Translations under genes and position numbers: made by a program
Origin: Bradyrhizobium australiense
Lineage (GTDB): Bacteria > Pseudomonadota > Alphaproteobacteria > Rhizobiales > Xanthobacteraceae
Assembly: GCF_013114825.1 (NCBI RefSeq)
Contig: NZ_JAAVLX010000003.1
Span: 62,001 to 126,000, forward strand
Reading direction: 5' to 3'
DNA: 64,000 nt
The notes under the pieces: generated by a model
Databases searched by the model: none
What the model was told of the DNA's origin: nothing
Seen by the model: the letters and a program-made list of their open reading frames with translations, nothing else
Shown here: positions 1 through 8,800 of the stretch, in pieces
How positions within the stretch are numbered: position 1 is the stretch's first letter
Layout of the letters: each line of letters starts with the position of its first letter

Positions 1-116
1 ATAACCACAGGCTTGCCTTGTTGACGAAAGCCGTCTACCCGCGCGCCAAATAATTCACGCCGCGGCGTAGTGGGGTCCCGGGGCGCGCTCGCGTTGCTCA
101 TTTGCCCGGGACGACG
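1..116. repeat. Right part of a composite palindromic intergenic element
   Basis: The stretch ends in a hairpin of the form GGTCCCGGGG...TTGCCCGGGACGACG at about 74-116. The same terminal hairpin closes the elements at 31484-31620 and 41511-41642. The run CGCGGCGTA just before it is also shared with the 31.5 kb copy. The left end lies outside the window. No gene is visible here. Confidence 0.6.
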
Positions 117-464
117 AGAGCAAACTGCCCGACGCAAACGCGCCTTCGACCTCTACAGAACTGCGACAAATTCACTTGTCGGGCAAATCATTTCTGATTT
201 TCCGAAACCGTGTCAAGCCCGGGAATCAAAAATATTTCGCTTAACGCGAGACGCAAATCAGTCGCATATTTCCGCCCGTCTCACCCGATTGAGGGGCGGG
301 TCGCGATCGTCACGAACGTGCGGTGAGATGCGGTGGACGCGAAAGGCGCACAAGACGGTGGCGCCCGACGCGTACGGCGAAGTCGTGTGGTCCTGATGCC
401 GCGGTGCTGGCATTAAGTTGCGCTGGGGTTCATTTCCTGCGCAGCGACGGTGGCAAGAAAGCCG

Positions 465-720
465 TTCGCCGGGGAGAGCTCGAAGTAAGCCGTAAAGCCA
501 CTGCGCAGGGAAGGCCGGGATGCTCCCGCTGTACCTGTATGCTCGTGTGCGTTTTCTTTTGCGCACTTTGCACACGAGATCGCGGGTGCAGCAAGCACCC
601 GGTCTTCCCTGCGCCCTCTGACCAAGAGGGCGGGAAAATAAGATGCAAATCTCGGGCACATGATGCTGCGGGATCGCGAAATCATATCTGGTTTTTGCAA
701 CGTGTCCGCACGCCGTCACC
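465..720. repeat. Highly structured dispersed repeat element
   Basis: Two 17-nt arms, 503-519 and 598-614, are complementary with one G-U pair. They enclose a hairpin with a 9-bp stem (542-550 with 570-578) and a GGGTGC/GCACCC hairpin (584-589 with 595-600). A further GCCCTCT/AGAGGGC hairpin follows at 613-631. I recognise this sequence type from memory as a common intergenic repeat in Bradyrhizobium genomes. Open frames crossing it, such as 258-719 on the minus strand, have no recognisable protein family and look spurious. The rest of 117-907 has no gene I can support. Confidence 0.6.
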
Positions 721-732
721 CCACGAAAGAAT

Positions 733-838
733 GCTCCCTCCCCCCTTGCGGGGGAGGGTTAGGGAGAGGAGTGGCGGCATCGGCAGTGCGTGTGGCTTAC
801 CCCTCTCCCCAGCCCTCCCCCGCAAGGGGGGAGGGAGC
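733..838. repeat. Pair of inverted C-rich/G-rich hairpins
   Basis: A hairpin unit (about 733-774, with CCCCCTTGCGGGGG at its core) is followed about 20 bp later by the same unit inverted (about 794-838). The pair makes one large inverted repeat built of two small hairpins, as in REP/BIME elements. A second such pair lies at 4225-4437, on the other side of the MFS and ggt genes. Confidence 0.8.
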
Positions 839-907
839 CGACTGCCCGTGCGTCAAGACTGTCCGCTCGCAATAACATCCGAAAGCGCGGTGCGAGCTCA
901 TCGTTCC

Positions 908-2293
908 TCACTCTCTCACGCGCATCAGCAGCGCCAGCCCCGCGACGAAGAACGCCACCAGCAGCGCCATGCCGGCCTTCTGGCTCGCGGTCACGGCCGT
1001 GATCGCGCCGATCAGGAGCGGACCGATGAAAGACGTCACCTTTCCGGTCAGCGCGAACAATCCAAAATATTGCGCGATGCGATCCTTCGGCGCGAGACGG
1101 ATCAACAGCGTGCGCGATGCCGCCTGCAGCGGGCCGCCGGCCGCGCCGATCAGGCACCCGAGCACGAGATAGGCGCGCTCGGCGGCGCCGGAGAACAGCG
1201 CGCCACCGGGCGCCGGCGGGGTGACTTTCACGAACAGGATCGAATGCTTGTCGACCAGCAAAATGGCGGCGAGCGCAAACAGCAGGATCGTGAGGCTGCC
1301 GGCGATGACGCGCTTGGGTCCGAACCTGTCGTCGAGCTTGCCGCCGAGCCAGGCGCCAAAGGTGCCCGCGATTGCCAGCAGAATTCCGAATGTCCCGATC
1401 TGGATCGTATGCCAGCCAAAAATGCCGGCGGCGTAGATGCCGCCGAAGGCAAACAGCGACACCAGCCCGTCGGTATAGATCATGTTGGCGAGCAGGAACG
1501 TCGCCACCGATTTCTGCTTCGGCAATTCGACGAGCGTTCGCTTGAGCCCGCTCATTCCTTCGCGCAACGCCTCGCGGATCGGGCGCCTGGCCGGATAATC
1601 CGGTGTGAACAGGAACATCGGCGTCACGAAAATGATGAACCAGATGCCGGTCAAAGGACCGGTGATGCGGTCGCCCTGGTGTGTGACCGGATCGAGACCG
1701 AACAGCGGCGCCAGGCCGAACAGCGTACGCCCGGTCTCAGGGCTCGCGGCGAGGAAGCCGAGCACCAGGATGAGGCTGAGAATGCCGCCGATATAGCCGG
1801 TCGCCCATCCGGTGCCGGACAACCGTCCGATACGATCCGGCGGCACCAGCGTTGGCATCATCGCGTTGTTGAAGACAGTGGCGAATTCGACACCGACGCT
1901 CGCGATCGCATAGGAAAGCAACAGCGGCGGGACGACGCCAGGATCGCCAGGCTTTCCGAACCACATCAGGCAGGAGCCGATCACCAAAAGCGAGCCGAAG
2001 GCGGCGATCCACGGCTTGCGGCGGCCGCTGGCGTCGGCGATCGCGCCCAGCACCGGCGACAGCAGTGCGATCATCAGGCCCGCGGCCGCGGTGGCGAAGC
2101 CCCACAGCGCCTGCCCGCTCGCCGGATCCGGCGCGACGAAGCTCGCGAAATAGGGCGCGAAGACAAAGGTGGTGATCAGTGTGAAATAAGGCTGCGCCGC
2201 CCAATCGAAGAAGACCCAGCTGATGACGGCGGCGCGGCACGGATATGCCTGCGGAATCTCGGCGCCAACTGCCTCGGAAGCGATCACCGCCAT
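908..2293 (-). CDS. MFS transporter, UMF1/Atg22-like family
   Basis: A predicted 461-residue inner-membrane transporter with many hydrophobic helices. The N-terminal run FFDWAAQPYFTLI is typical of the UMF1 group of the major facilitator superfamily, permeases related to fungal vacuolar Atg22. The RRKPW loop after the third helix fits the MFS cytoplasmic loop. The substrate cannot be read from sequence. I start at the ATG (MAVIASEA); a longer TTG reading from 2404 adds 37 residues unlike the family's N-terminus. It is transcribed divergently from the gamma-glutamyltransferase gene, with about 130 bp between them. Confidence 0.82.
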   Translation of the reverse strand: MAVIASEAVGAEIPQAYPCRAAVISWVFFDWAAQPYFTLITTFVFAPYFASFVAPDPASGQALWGFATAAAGLMIALLSPVLGAIADASGRRKPWIAAFGSLLVIGSCLMWFGKPGDPGVVPPLLLSYAIASVGVEFATVFNNAMMPTLVPPDRIGRLSGTGWATGYIGGILSLILVLGFLAASPETGRTLFGLAPLFGLDPVTHQGDRITGPLTGIWFIIFVTPMFLFTPDYPARRPIREALREGMSGLKRTLVELPKQKSVATFLLANMIYTDGLVSLFAFGGIYAAGIFGWHTIQIGTFGILLAIAGTFGAWLGGKLDDRFGPKRVIAGSLTILLFALAAILLVDKHSILFVKVTPPAPGGALFSGAAERAYLVLGCLIGAAGGPLQAASRTLLIRLAPKDRIAQYFGLFALTGKVTSFIGPLLIGAITAVTASQKAGMALLVAFFVAGLALLMRVRE

Positions 2294-2421
2294 GCCGGAT
2301 ATTTCCTTCAAAAATCTCGCCAAGCGTTTTGCGCGCCAAATCCAAACCCATATAGCATGCGTCACCAACGCTGGTGCTGTTGCCCACGCGCCACACAGGC
2401 TCAAACTGCGGCGGATTTTCG

Positions 2422-4164
2422 ATGACGATCTTTCAAATCAGCCGGCGCAAGGCGATTGCCGCAATCGCGCTGGTATTTGCCTGCGGCGCGACCGCGTTTG
2501 CGCAGGAACGCCGCTTTTATTCGCCGCCGGACCTCTCCACCGTTCGCTCCATTTCAGCCGAACACGGCATGGTGGTCGCCCAGGAAAGGATCGCGGCGGA
2601 AGTCGGCGCTGACATCCTCCGGCAGGGCGGCAACGCGGTTGATGCCGCGGTCGCGACCGGCTTTGCGCTTGCCGTCACCTACCCGCGCGCCGGAAACATC
2701 GGCGGCGGCGGCTTCATGGTGATTCATTTGGCCGAGCGCAATGAAGACGTCGCCATCGACTATCGCGAAACCGCACCGGCCGCGACCACGCGCGACATGT
2801 TTCTGGGACCGGACGGCAAGCCCGATACCGACAAGTCGCGCAATTCCGCGCTTGGTATCGGCGTGCCCGGCACGGTGGCCGGGTTGGCGCTGGCGCTGGA
2901 GAAATACGGCTCCGGCCGTTTCACGCTCGCGCAAATCCTCAAGCCCGCCATCGAGCTCGCACGAGAGGGCTTCGTCATCGCCGACGACACCGCCGACACG
3001 CTACCAGACATGTATCGCCGGATGGCACGCTGGCCGAACTCTTCCAGGGCGTTCTTCCGCGACGGCGGCACGGCGCTGCGAGAGGGCGACCGTCTGGTTC
3101 AGGCCGATCTCGCGGCAACGCTGTTGGCGATTGCCGAGCAGGGACCGCACGGATTTTACCAAGGGCCGGTCGCCGAACGGGTGGCAAAAGCGGTCCGCGA
3201 TGCCGGCGGCATCATGACGGCGGACGATCTCAAATCCTACGAGGCGGTGATCCGCAAGCCCGTGCGCGGCAATTATCGCGGATACGAGATTGTGTCGATG
3301 CCGCTGCCCTCCTCCGGCGGCACGGTGCTATTGGAGACGCTGAACATTCTCGAAGGATTTGCGATGGCGGAGATGAAGCAGGGCTCGGCGCCCTCGCTGC
3401 ATGTCATGATCGAGGCCATGAAGCGCGCCTACGCCGACCGGGCGCGCTATCTCGGCGATCCCGCCTTCGTCAACGCGCCGGCGGATATCCTGATCACCAA
3501 GGATTATGCCGCCAAACAGCGCGCCAGCATCGATCTGGCCCGCGCCACGCCATCCGCCGAGGCGTTGCTGGCGACGCCGCACGAGGGCAGCAATACCACG
3601 CATTATTCCGTCGTCGACTCCGGCGGCAATGCGGTCAGCAACACTTATACCCTGAATTTTTCCTACGGTATTGGCCTGGTCGCCGAGGGTACCGGTGTGC
3701 TGCTCAACAACGAACTCGACGATTTCACAGCGGCGCCCGGCGCGTCGAACGCGTTTGGCCTGGTCGGCTTCGAAGCCAATTTGCCCGGCCCGGGCAAACG
3801 ACCGCTATCGTCGATGTCGCCCACCATCGTTCTGAAGGACGGCAAGCCGGTGCTGGTCACGGGTTCGCCCGGCGGCAGCCGGATCATTTCGGCGGTGCTG
3901 CAGGTCGTGGTCGACGTGCTCGACTACAAGATGGATGTCGCCGCCGCCGTGGCCGCACCCCGCCTGCACCATCAATGGATCCCGGATGTGGTACGCGTGG
4001 AGCGCGGCTTTTCCGAGGAGGTGCTGGCCGAGTTGAAGGCAAAAGGGCACCAGGTGACCGAGCCGCTCGGCCAGACCTCGGCCAACTCGATCGCCGTCAC
4101 GGCCAGCGGCCTGCTCGGCGCCCCCGATCCGCGGACGCGAGGTACGGCAGCGGCGGGACAGTGA
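2422..4164 (+). CDS. ggt: Gamma-glutamyltransferase (glutathione hydrolase)
   Basis: A 580-residue periplasmic enzyme of the Ntn-hydrolase fold that cleaves or transfers the gamma-glutamyl group of glutathione and related peptides. Residues 1-22 look like a signal peptide ending ATAFA. The autoprocessing site and nucleophile are the first Thr of TTHYSVVD, about residue 392, which splits the precursor into large and small subunits. The PLSSMSPTIV loop and the GGSRI motif, both substrate-binding in the family, are present. Length matches the family (about 570-590). I use the ATG at 2422 because the longer reading from 2374 would put 16 residues in front of the signal peptide. Confidence 0.93.
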   Translation: MTIFQISRRKAIAAIALVFACGATAFAQERRFYSPPDLSTVRSISAEHGMVVAQERIAAEVGADILRQGGNAVDAAVATGFALAVTYPRAGNIGGGGFMVIHLAERNEDVAIDYRETAPAATTRDMFLGPDGKPDTDKSRNSALGIGVPGTVAGLALALEKYGSGRFTLAQILKPAIELAREGFVIADDTADTLPDMYRRMARWPNSSRAFFRDGGTALREGDRLVQADLAATLLAIAEQGPHGFYQGPVAERVAKAVRDAGGIMTADDLKSYEAVIRKPVRGNYRGYEIVSMPLPSSGGTVLLETLNILEGFAMAEMKQGSAPSLHVMIEAMKRAYADRARYLGDPAFVNAPADILITKDYAAKQRASIDLARATPSAEALLATPHEGSNTTHYSVVDSGGNAVSNTYTLNFSYGIGLVAEGTGVLLNNELDDFTAAPGASNAFGLVGFEANLPGPGKRPLSSMSPTIVLKDGKPVLVTGSPGGSRIISAVLQVVVDVLDYKMDVAAAVAAPRLHHQWIPDVVRVERGFSEEVLAELKAKGHQVTEPLGQTSANSIAVTASGLLGAPDPRTRGTAAAGQ

Positions 4165-4224
4165 GCGTTGCGACAATGAGGACGCGCACTCGTGAGGGAC
4201 GCAGGTTTGCAAGGAACGTACCGG

Positions 4225-4437
4225 CGGACGGGTTCCCTCCCCCCCTTGCGGGGGAGGGTTAGGGAGAGGGGTGCCACTTGCTCGAGTGCCCGACTCACGG
4301 CACGGATAACACTCGCTCGGCCTCATCGATCGTTTCGCGAGGCTGGTTGATGCAGATCACATTACGGCTGCCGTCTGCGCCCGTGGCTTACCCCTATCTC
4401 CAACCCTCCCGCGCAAGGGGAGGAGGGAGCCGTTCGT
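4225..4437. repeat. Second pair of inverted C-rich/G-rich hairpins
   Basis: The unit at about 4226-4275 (CCCCCCTTGCGGGGG core) and its inverted partner at about 4384-4437 match the pair at 733-838, here about 110 bp apart. It fills the 300-bp gap between ggt and the SDR gene, where I see no other feature. Confidence 0.8.
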
Positions 4438-4464
4438 TCGTGCGTCCATAACCGGAGTCTCATT

Positions 4465-5361
4465 ATGACATCCCTCAAGGACAAAACGCTGTTCATCTCG
4501 GGCGCCAGCCGCGGCATTGGGCTGGCGATTGCGCTTCGCGCGGCGCGTGACGGCGCGAATGTCGCGATTGCGGCGAAGACCGCCGAGCCGCATCCGAAAC
4601 TCAAGGGCACCATCTACACCGCGGCGGAAGAAATTCGCACCGCGGGCGGCAAGGCGTTGCCGGTGCTGTGCGACATCCGCGATGAGGCGCAGGTGATGGC
4701 GGCGATCGAGCAAACGGTCGCCGAGTTCGGCGGCGTCGATATCTGCGTCAACAATGCCAGCGCGATCAGCCTGACCAACTCGCAAGCAACCGACATGAAG
4801 CGGTTCGACCTGATGATGGGAATAAATACGCGCGGCACGTTCATGGTTTCGAAATACTGCATTCCGCACCTGAAGAAGGCGAACAACCCGCACATCCTCA
4901 TGCTGTCGCCGCCGCTCGACATGAAGACAAAATGGTTCGAGCATTCCACCGCCTACACGATGGCGAAGTTCGGCATGAGCATGTGCGTGCTGGGCTTATC
5001 GGGTGAGTTGAAATCCGCCGGCGTCGCCGTCAACGCGCTGTGGCCGCGCACCACCATCGCCACCGCAGCCGTCGGCAACCTGCTCGGCGGCGAGGCGATG
5101 ATGCGCGCCAGCCGCACGCCCGAGATCATGGGCGATGCGGCGCACGCGATCCTGACGAGACCGGCGCGGGAATTCACCGGGCAGTTCTGCATCGACGACA
5201 AGGTGCTGTACGCCTCCGGCGTCAGGGATTTCGAGCACTACCGCGTCGATCGTTCCGTGCCGTTGATGTCGGACTTTTTTGTCCCCGACGATGACGTGCC
5301 GCCGCCCGGCGTCACCGTGCAGGCGCTGCCCTCGGTCGGCGCCGCGCAGACGTCACGCTAG
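4465..5361 (+). CDS. Short-chain dehydrogenase/reductase, HSDL2-like
   Basis: A 298-residue NAD(P)-dependent oxidoreductase of the SDR superfamily. The cofactor-binding motif SGASRGIG is at residues 11-18, the structural NNAS motif lies near residue 95, and the catalytic YTMAK motif follows at about residue 158. The SPPLDM stretch and overall length resemble the hydroxysteroid-dehydrogenase-like-2 (HSDL2) subgroup, which lacks an assigned substrate in bacteria. It appears to be a single-gene unit; a palindromic repeat follows it, before the convergent gst gene. Confidence 0.85.
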   Translation: MTSLKDKTLFISGASRGIGLAIALRAARDGANVAIAAKTAEPHPKLKGTIYTAAEEIRTAGGKALPVLCDIRDEAQVMAAIEQTVAEFGGVDICVNNASAISLTNSQATDMKRFDLMMGINTRGTFMVSKYCIPHLKKANNPHILMLSPPLDMKTKWFEHSTAYTMAKFGMSMCVLGLSGELKSAGVAVNALWPRTTIATAAVGNLLGGEAMMRASRTPEIMGDAAHAILTRPAREFTGQFCIDDKVLYASGVRDFEHYRVDRSVPLMSDFFVPDDDVPPPGVTVQALPSVGAAQTSR

Positions 5362-5433
5362 AGGCCTCGCGGAGCATGTGAAGTTGCGAAAGTGGATCGC
5401 CCCGGCTGGTGCAGGAAGTAATTTCCGAGGCAG

Positions 5434-5482
5434 CCCTGACTCCCTGTCCTCGCTTTTGCGGGAGGGGGTCAGGGTGAGGGGC
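5434..5482. repeat. Palindromic repeat between convergent genes
   Basis: The sequence CCCTGACTCC...GGAGGGGGTCAGGG forms an imperfect hairpin with arms CCCTGAC and GTCAGGG. It lies between the convergent SDR and glutathione transferase genes and could act as a bidirectional transcription stop. Confidence 0.6.
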
Positions 5483-5519
5483 CGCTTCCGCAATTTTGAA
5501 CGTGGACTGAATGCGCGGA

Positions 5520-6185
5520 TCAACGCCCGACCACATACGGCCCGCCCTTTTCCAGCGCGCGCGCATAGGCCGGGCGCGCGTGAATGCGCTCCAGGAAAGC
5601 CATCGCCTTGGGATGACCTTGCTCCAGTCCGCCGCGGGCCGCGGCAGCTTCCAGCGGAAAGCTCATCTGGATGTCGGCGCCGGTGAACTCGCTGCCGGCG
5701 AACCACTCGCTCTTCCCGAGTTCGCTCTCCCAATAGTCCATGTGCTGCTTGAGCTGCGGATTGACCAGCGTGGTCAGCGCCTGGTTGGAAACCTTGCGCA
5801 CCAGCGGCCGCAGCAAGGCCGGCGCGCGCTTTGGCATCAGCGTAAACAGCAGCTTCAGGAGCAGCGGCGACATCGCCGAGCCCTCCGCATAGTGCAGCCA
5901 ATAGGTGTAGCGCAGCCGCTCCGGCGTGTTCGGCGGCGGGATCAGGCGGCCATTGCCATAGGTGCCGGTGATGTATTCGCAGATTGCGCCGGACTCGGCG
6001 ATGGTGTTGCCGTTGTCGATAACGACGGGCGATTTGCCGAGCGGGTGAATGGCACGCAATTCCTTCGGCGCCCGCATGTCCGGCTGGCGTTGGTAGCGGA
6101 CGATCTCATAAGGGACGCCGAGTTCTTCGAGGAGCCAGAGCACGCGCTGGGAGCGCGAGTTGTTGAGATGATGAACCGTCAGCAT
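5520..6185 (-). CDS. gst: Glutathione S-transferase family protein
   Basis: A 221-residue cytosolic protein with an N-terminal thioredoxin-fold GST domain (residues 1-80, starting LTVHHLNNSRSQRVLW) and an all-helical C-terminal domain. The ESGAICEYI motif near residue 65 is the conserved glutathione gamma-glutamyl contact of bacterial GSTs, and SPVVIDNG is the usual cis-Pro segment. The substrate is unknown. The gene is divergent from the DUF2239 gene; a 13-bp inverted repeat in the shared intergenic region may control both. Confidence 0.88.
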   Translation of the reverse strand: MLTVHHLNNSRSQRVLWLLEELGVPYEIVRYQRQPDMRAPKELRAIHPLGKSPVVIDNGNTIAESGAICEYITGTYGNGRLIPPPNTPERLRYTYWLHYAEGSAMSPLLLKLLFTLMPKRAPALLRPLVRKVSNQALTTLVNPQLKQHMDYWESELGKSEWFAGSEFTGADIQMSFPLEAAAARGGLEQGHPKAMAFLERIHARPAYARALEKGGPYVVGR

Positions 6186-6262
6186 GGCGTCCCCTTAGAG
6201 TTGGCGTGGCGTTGGTGCCAGCCGGGGGACGGAAAGTCGAGACGGCCTTGAACCTGGGTCAA

Positions 6263-6307
6263 TATTTACCCGGATGATATTGACATCATAATTTATCCGG
6301 GTAAATA
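6263..6307. promoter_or_regulatory. Inverted-repeat operator in the gst/DUF2239 divergent promoter
   Basis: Perfect 13-bp arms TATTTACCCGGAT (6263-6275) and ATCCGGGTAAATA (6295-6307) are 32 bp apart start to start, about three helical turns. Between them is a consensus -35 TTGACA (6280-6285), and TATAAT (6306-6311) overlaps the right arm. A dimeric regulator bound here would cover the promoter. The 20-bp spacing of these two hexamers is longer than ideal. Confidence 0.7.
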
Positions 6308-6335
6308 TAATGTGCCAAAATCCAGAGTATCTCCA

Positions 6336-6944
6336 ATGGCCGACAAAACCCGCCCCCTATTCACAGCCTTCATAGGCCCACAACGCCTGGCGGAAGGCCC
6401 GCTCGCCGAAGTCGCGCTGGCGGTCATGCAGGCTTCCCGGAGGCCTGCCGTGTTGCCGATCATCATATTCAGCGACGCGACCGGCCAGCCGATCGATCTC
6501 GACCTTCGCGGCACCGAACGCGACGTCATTGCCCGCCTGCCTCAACCGGCCTCGCCTTCGGATATCGAAGCCGATGAGGCCGCGGCGGCAGAGCCGCGCG
6601 GACGCGGCCGGCCGAAACTCGGCGTGGTCGCGCGCGAAGTGACCCTGTTGCCCCGCCATTGGGAATGGCTCGGAGCGCAGCCCGGCGGCGCGTCGGTCGC
6701 CTTGCGCAAGCTCGTCGACGAAGCGCGCCGCAACAATGGCGATGCGGACCGCGCCCGCGCGGCGAGAGACGCCGCCTATCGCTTCATGTCCGTGATGGCC
6801 GGCAATCTTGCCGGCTTCGAGGAAGCCTCGCGGGCATTGTTCGCCGATGACCGGCGGAGCTTCGTCGGCCTCGTCGCCGGCTGGCCCGACGATATCCGCG
6901 ACCATGCCGTCAAGCTCGCCTTCAGCGATCGCGGCGAGCCGTAG
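6336..6944 (+). CDS. DUF2239 family protein
   Basis: A 202-residue protein of unknown function that I recognise as the DUF2239 family. It has a compact N-terminal domain (AFIGPQRLAEGPL, then IIIFSDATGQPIDLDLRGTE), an RGRGRPKLGVVAREVTLLPRHWEWL segment with an AT-hook-like GRGRPK core, and a helical C-terminus ending in WPDDIRDHAVKLAF. A GTG at 6312 extends the frame, but it overlaps the TATAAT element, so the ATG at 6336 is the more credible start. The GRPK motif hints at nucleic-acid contact; that is inference only. Confidence 0.75.
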   Translation: MADKTRPLFTAFIGPQRLAEGPLAEVALAVMQASRRPAVLPIIIFSDATGQPIDLDLRGTERDVIARLPQPASPSDIEADEAAAAEPRGRGRPKLGVVAREVTLLPRHWEWLGAQPGGASVALRKLVDEARRNNGDADRARAARDAAYRFMSVMAGNLAGFEEASRALFADDRRSFVGLVAGWPDDIRDHAVKLAFSDRGEP

Positions 6945-7068
6945 GCGCGATCCGAATTTCCAAAGTCTCTCGCACGCCACGCCTTCCAGAATATTACGAT
7001 CGTCATAAGACTGTGGACGCGGCGGCTGCCTTGCGCCACAATGCGCCAAAACATCCAAGGAGACTGCC

Positions 7069-7674
7069 GTGAGCTCAAATCCACAATTCCTGTTCGATTT
7101 CGGCAGCCCTAACGCCTTCCTGAGCCATGAAGCGATCCCGGCGATCGAAAAGCGCACCGGAGTGAAGTTCGAATATGTCCCGATCCTACTCGGCGGCATA
7201 TTCAAGGCCACCAACAACAAGTCGCCCGCCGAAACGCTCGCCGGCATCAAGAATAAGCGCGAATTCCACGCACTGGAAACCGAGCGCTTCGTCAAGCGGT
7301 TTGGGGTCAAGCGCTACGTCTGGAACCCGTTCTTCCCGGTCAACACGCTGAACCTGATGCGCGCGGCGGTCGCCGCCCAGTTCGACGACGTGTTTGAGCA
7401 ATATGTCGAGGCTGCCTTTCATCACATGTGGGTCGAGCCGAAGAAGATGGACGACCCGGAAATCGCAGCCAAGGCGCTGGCATCGTCCGGCCTCGACGCC
7501 GCAAAGCTGCTCGCGCGCTCGCAGGACGCTGACGTCAAGGCCAGGCTGATCGAGAATACGAAAAACGCGGTCGACCGCGGCGCGTTCGGCTCGCCGACAT
7601 TCTTCGTTGGCAGGGAAATGTTCTTCGGCAAGGAGCAACTTCGCGAAGTCGAAGAAATGGTCTCGGACAAATAG
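7069..7674 (+). CDS. 2-hydroxychromene-2-carboxylate isomerase family protein (DsbA-like fold)
   Basis: A 201-residue protein of the kappa-GST/DsbA superfamily. FDFGSPNAFLSHEAIP matches the active-site helix of NahD-type isomerases, where Ser replaces the DsbA cysteines. GAFGSPTFFVGREMFFG near the C-terminus carries the cis-Pro loop. NahD acts in naphthalene degradation, but no other aromatic catabolic genes are nearby, so the substrate is open. The start is GTG with an AGGAGA ribosome-binding site a few bases upstream. Confidence 0.83.
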   Translation: MSSNPQFLFDFGSPNAFLSHEAIPAIEKRTGVKFEYVPILLGGIFKATNNKSPAETLAGIKNKREFHALETERFVKRFGVKRYVWNPFFPVNTLNLMRAAVAAQFDDVFEQYVEAAFHHMWVEPKKMDDPEIAAKALASSGLDAAKLLARSQDADVKARLIENTKNAVDRGAFGSPTFFVGREMFFGKEQLREVEEMVSDK

Positions 7675-7699
7675 CCGCTTCGATTCGACTGTTTGGCGG

Positions 7700-7800
7700 G
7701 AAGTGATAAAGAAGTGAGTGGCGAATGGCGAATAGCTGGGACTAAGAAAGCAGCCGGCATCTTCCTGCTCGCCTCCCTGCTCGCCACTCGCCGATTCTAA
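7700..7800. repeat. Inverted repeat with GTGGCGAATGGCGAAT-type arms
   Basis: An AGTGGCGAATGGCGAATAG arm at about 7714-7732 is matched, imperfectly, by CTGCTCGCCACTCGCCGATT at about 7778-7797. It fills the gap before panE. I have seen the same type of gcgaatggcgaata repeat as intergenic filler in Bradyrhizobium sequences. Confidence 0.5.
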
Positions 7801-7826
7801 GACCAACAACAAAAGGAAGCCATCGC

Positions 7827-8750
7827 ATGCGTATTCTCGTGGTCGGGGCCGGCGCCATCGGCGGCTATTTTGGCGGCAGGCTGCTTCAGGCAGAAAACGA
7901 CGTGACCTTCCTGGTCCGGCCGAAGCGCGCTTCCGAACTCGCGAGCGCAGGTCTCGTCATCAAGAGCCCCGGCGGCGACGTGACGCTCGATAACCCGCCG
8001 ACAGTGCAGGCCGACAAGCTCACCAAGAAATTCGACGTCGTGCTGTTGAGCTGCAAGGCGTTCGATCTGGAGGATGCGATCAAATCTTTTACTCCTGCGG
8101 TCGGGCCGCAAACCGCAATCATCCCGCTGCTCAACGGCATGCTGCACCTCAACGTGCTGGACAAGAAGTTTGGAGCCGAGCGCGTGCTCGGCGGCCTCTG
8201 CGCCATCGCGGTGATGCTCAACGAGGCCCGCGAGGTGGTGCAGCTCGCGCCGATGCAGTCGCTCAACTTTGGTGAGCGCGACGGCGCGATGTCGGAGCGG
8301 GTGCGCGCGATTGCAAGAGTGTTCGACGGTGGCAAGTTCGGCGCCGTGGCCAGCGAACACATCATGCAGGACATGTGGGAGAAGTGGGTCTTCCTCGCTT
8401 CGCTCGCAGCATCGACCTGCCTGATGCGCACCTCAGTCGGCAATATCCTGGCGGTCGCCGGCGGCAAGGATTTTCTGCTCGGCATGCTCGACGAATGCAG
8501 CGCGATTGCAAAGGCGTCGGGCTACGAGCCGACCGGCCCGTTCTTCCAGCGCACCAGCGGGCTGTTGACCACCGAGGGCTCGCCGATGACCGCCTCGATG
8601 TTCCGCGACATCAAGGCGGGACTGCCGGTGGAGGCCGATCACGTGATCGGCGATCTTGTCGCGCGCGCCGATGCCGCCAAGATCCCGGTGCCGAAGCTGC
8701 GCATCGCCTATACGCATCTTAAGGCGTACGAGAAGCAGCGCTCCGCGTAG
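7827..8750 (+). CDS. panE: 2-dehydropantoate 2-reductase family protein
   Basis: A 307-residue NADPH-dependent reductase of the ApbA/PanE family. The Rossmann motif GAGAIGGYFGGRL is at residues 7-19. The C-terminal helical domain has the conserved MWEKWVFLAS segment, whose Lys is catalytic in the family, and the SMFRDIKAGLPVEADHVIG run used for substrate binding. PanE makes pantoate for coenzyme A. Rhizobial genomes often have several paralogues with unknown 2-oxoacid substrates, so the specific pantoate role is probable but not shown. Confidence 0.85.
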   Translation: MRILVVGAGAIGGYFGGRLLQAENDVTFLVRPKRASELASAGLVIKSPGGDVTLDNPPTVQADKLTKKFDVVLLSCKAFDLEDAIKSFTPAVGPQTAIIPLLNGMLHLNVLDKKFGAERVLGGLCAIAVMLNEAREVVQLAPMQSLNFGERDGAMSERVRAIARVFDGGKFGAVASEHIMQDMWEKWVFLASLAASTCLMRTSVGNILAVAGGKDFLLGMLDECSAIAKASGYEPTGPFFQRTSGLLTTEGSPMTASMFRDIKAGLPVEADHVIGDLVARADAAKIPVPKLRIAYTHLKAYEKQRSA

Positions 8751-8768
8751 TCATCCGACTCTATCTCG

Positions 8769-8794
8769 GTCGTCCCTGCGAACGCAGGGACGAC
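8769..8794. repeat. Solo GTCGTCCCTGCG hairpin
   Basis: Perfect 12-bp arms GTCGTCCCTGCG and CGCAGGGACGAC surround AA. The hairpin sits between the convergent panE and cytochrome genes and is the short form of the left-end hairpin of the composite elements at 31484 and 41511. It may stop transcription from both sides. Confidence 0.8.
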
Positions 8795-8800
8795 GAGCAT

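Noticed and set aside
258..719. A 153-codon open frame on the minus strand
   Set aside because: It lies mostly within the structured dispersed repeat, has unusual composition and no recognisable domain.
323..2425. A 700-codon open frame on the plus strand
   Set aside because: It is antisense to the MFS transporter, rich in Arg/Gln/Asp/Glu low-complexity composition typical of high-GC shadow frames, and runs through repeats; no protein family is visible.
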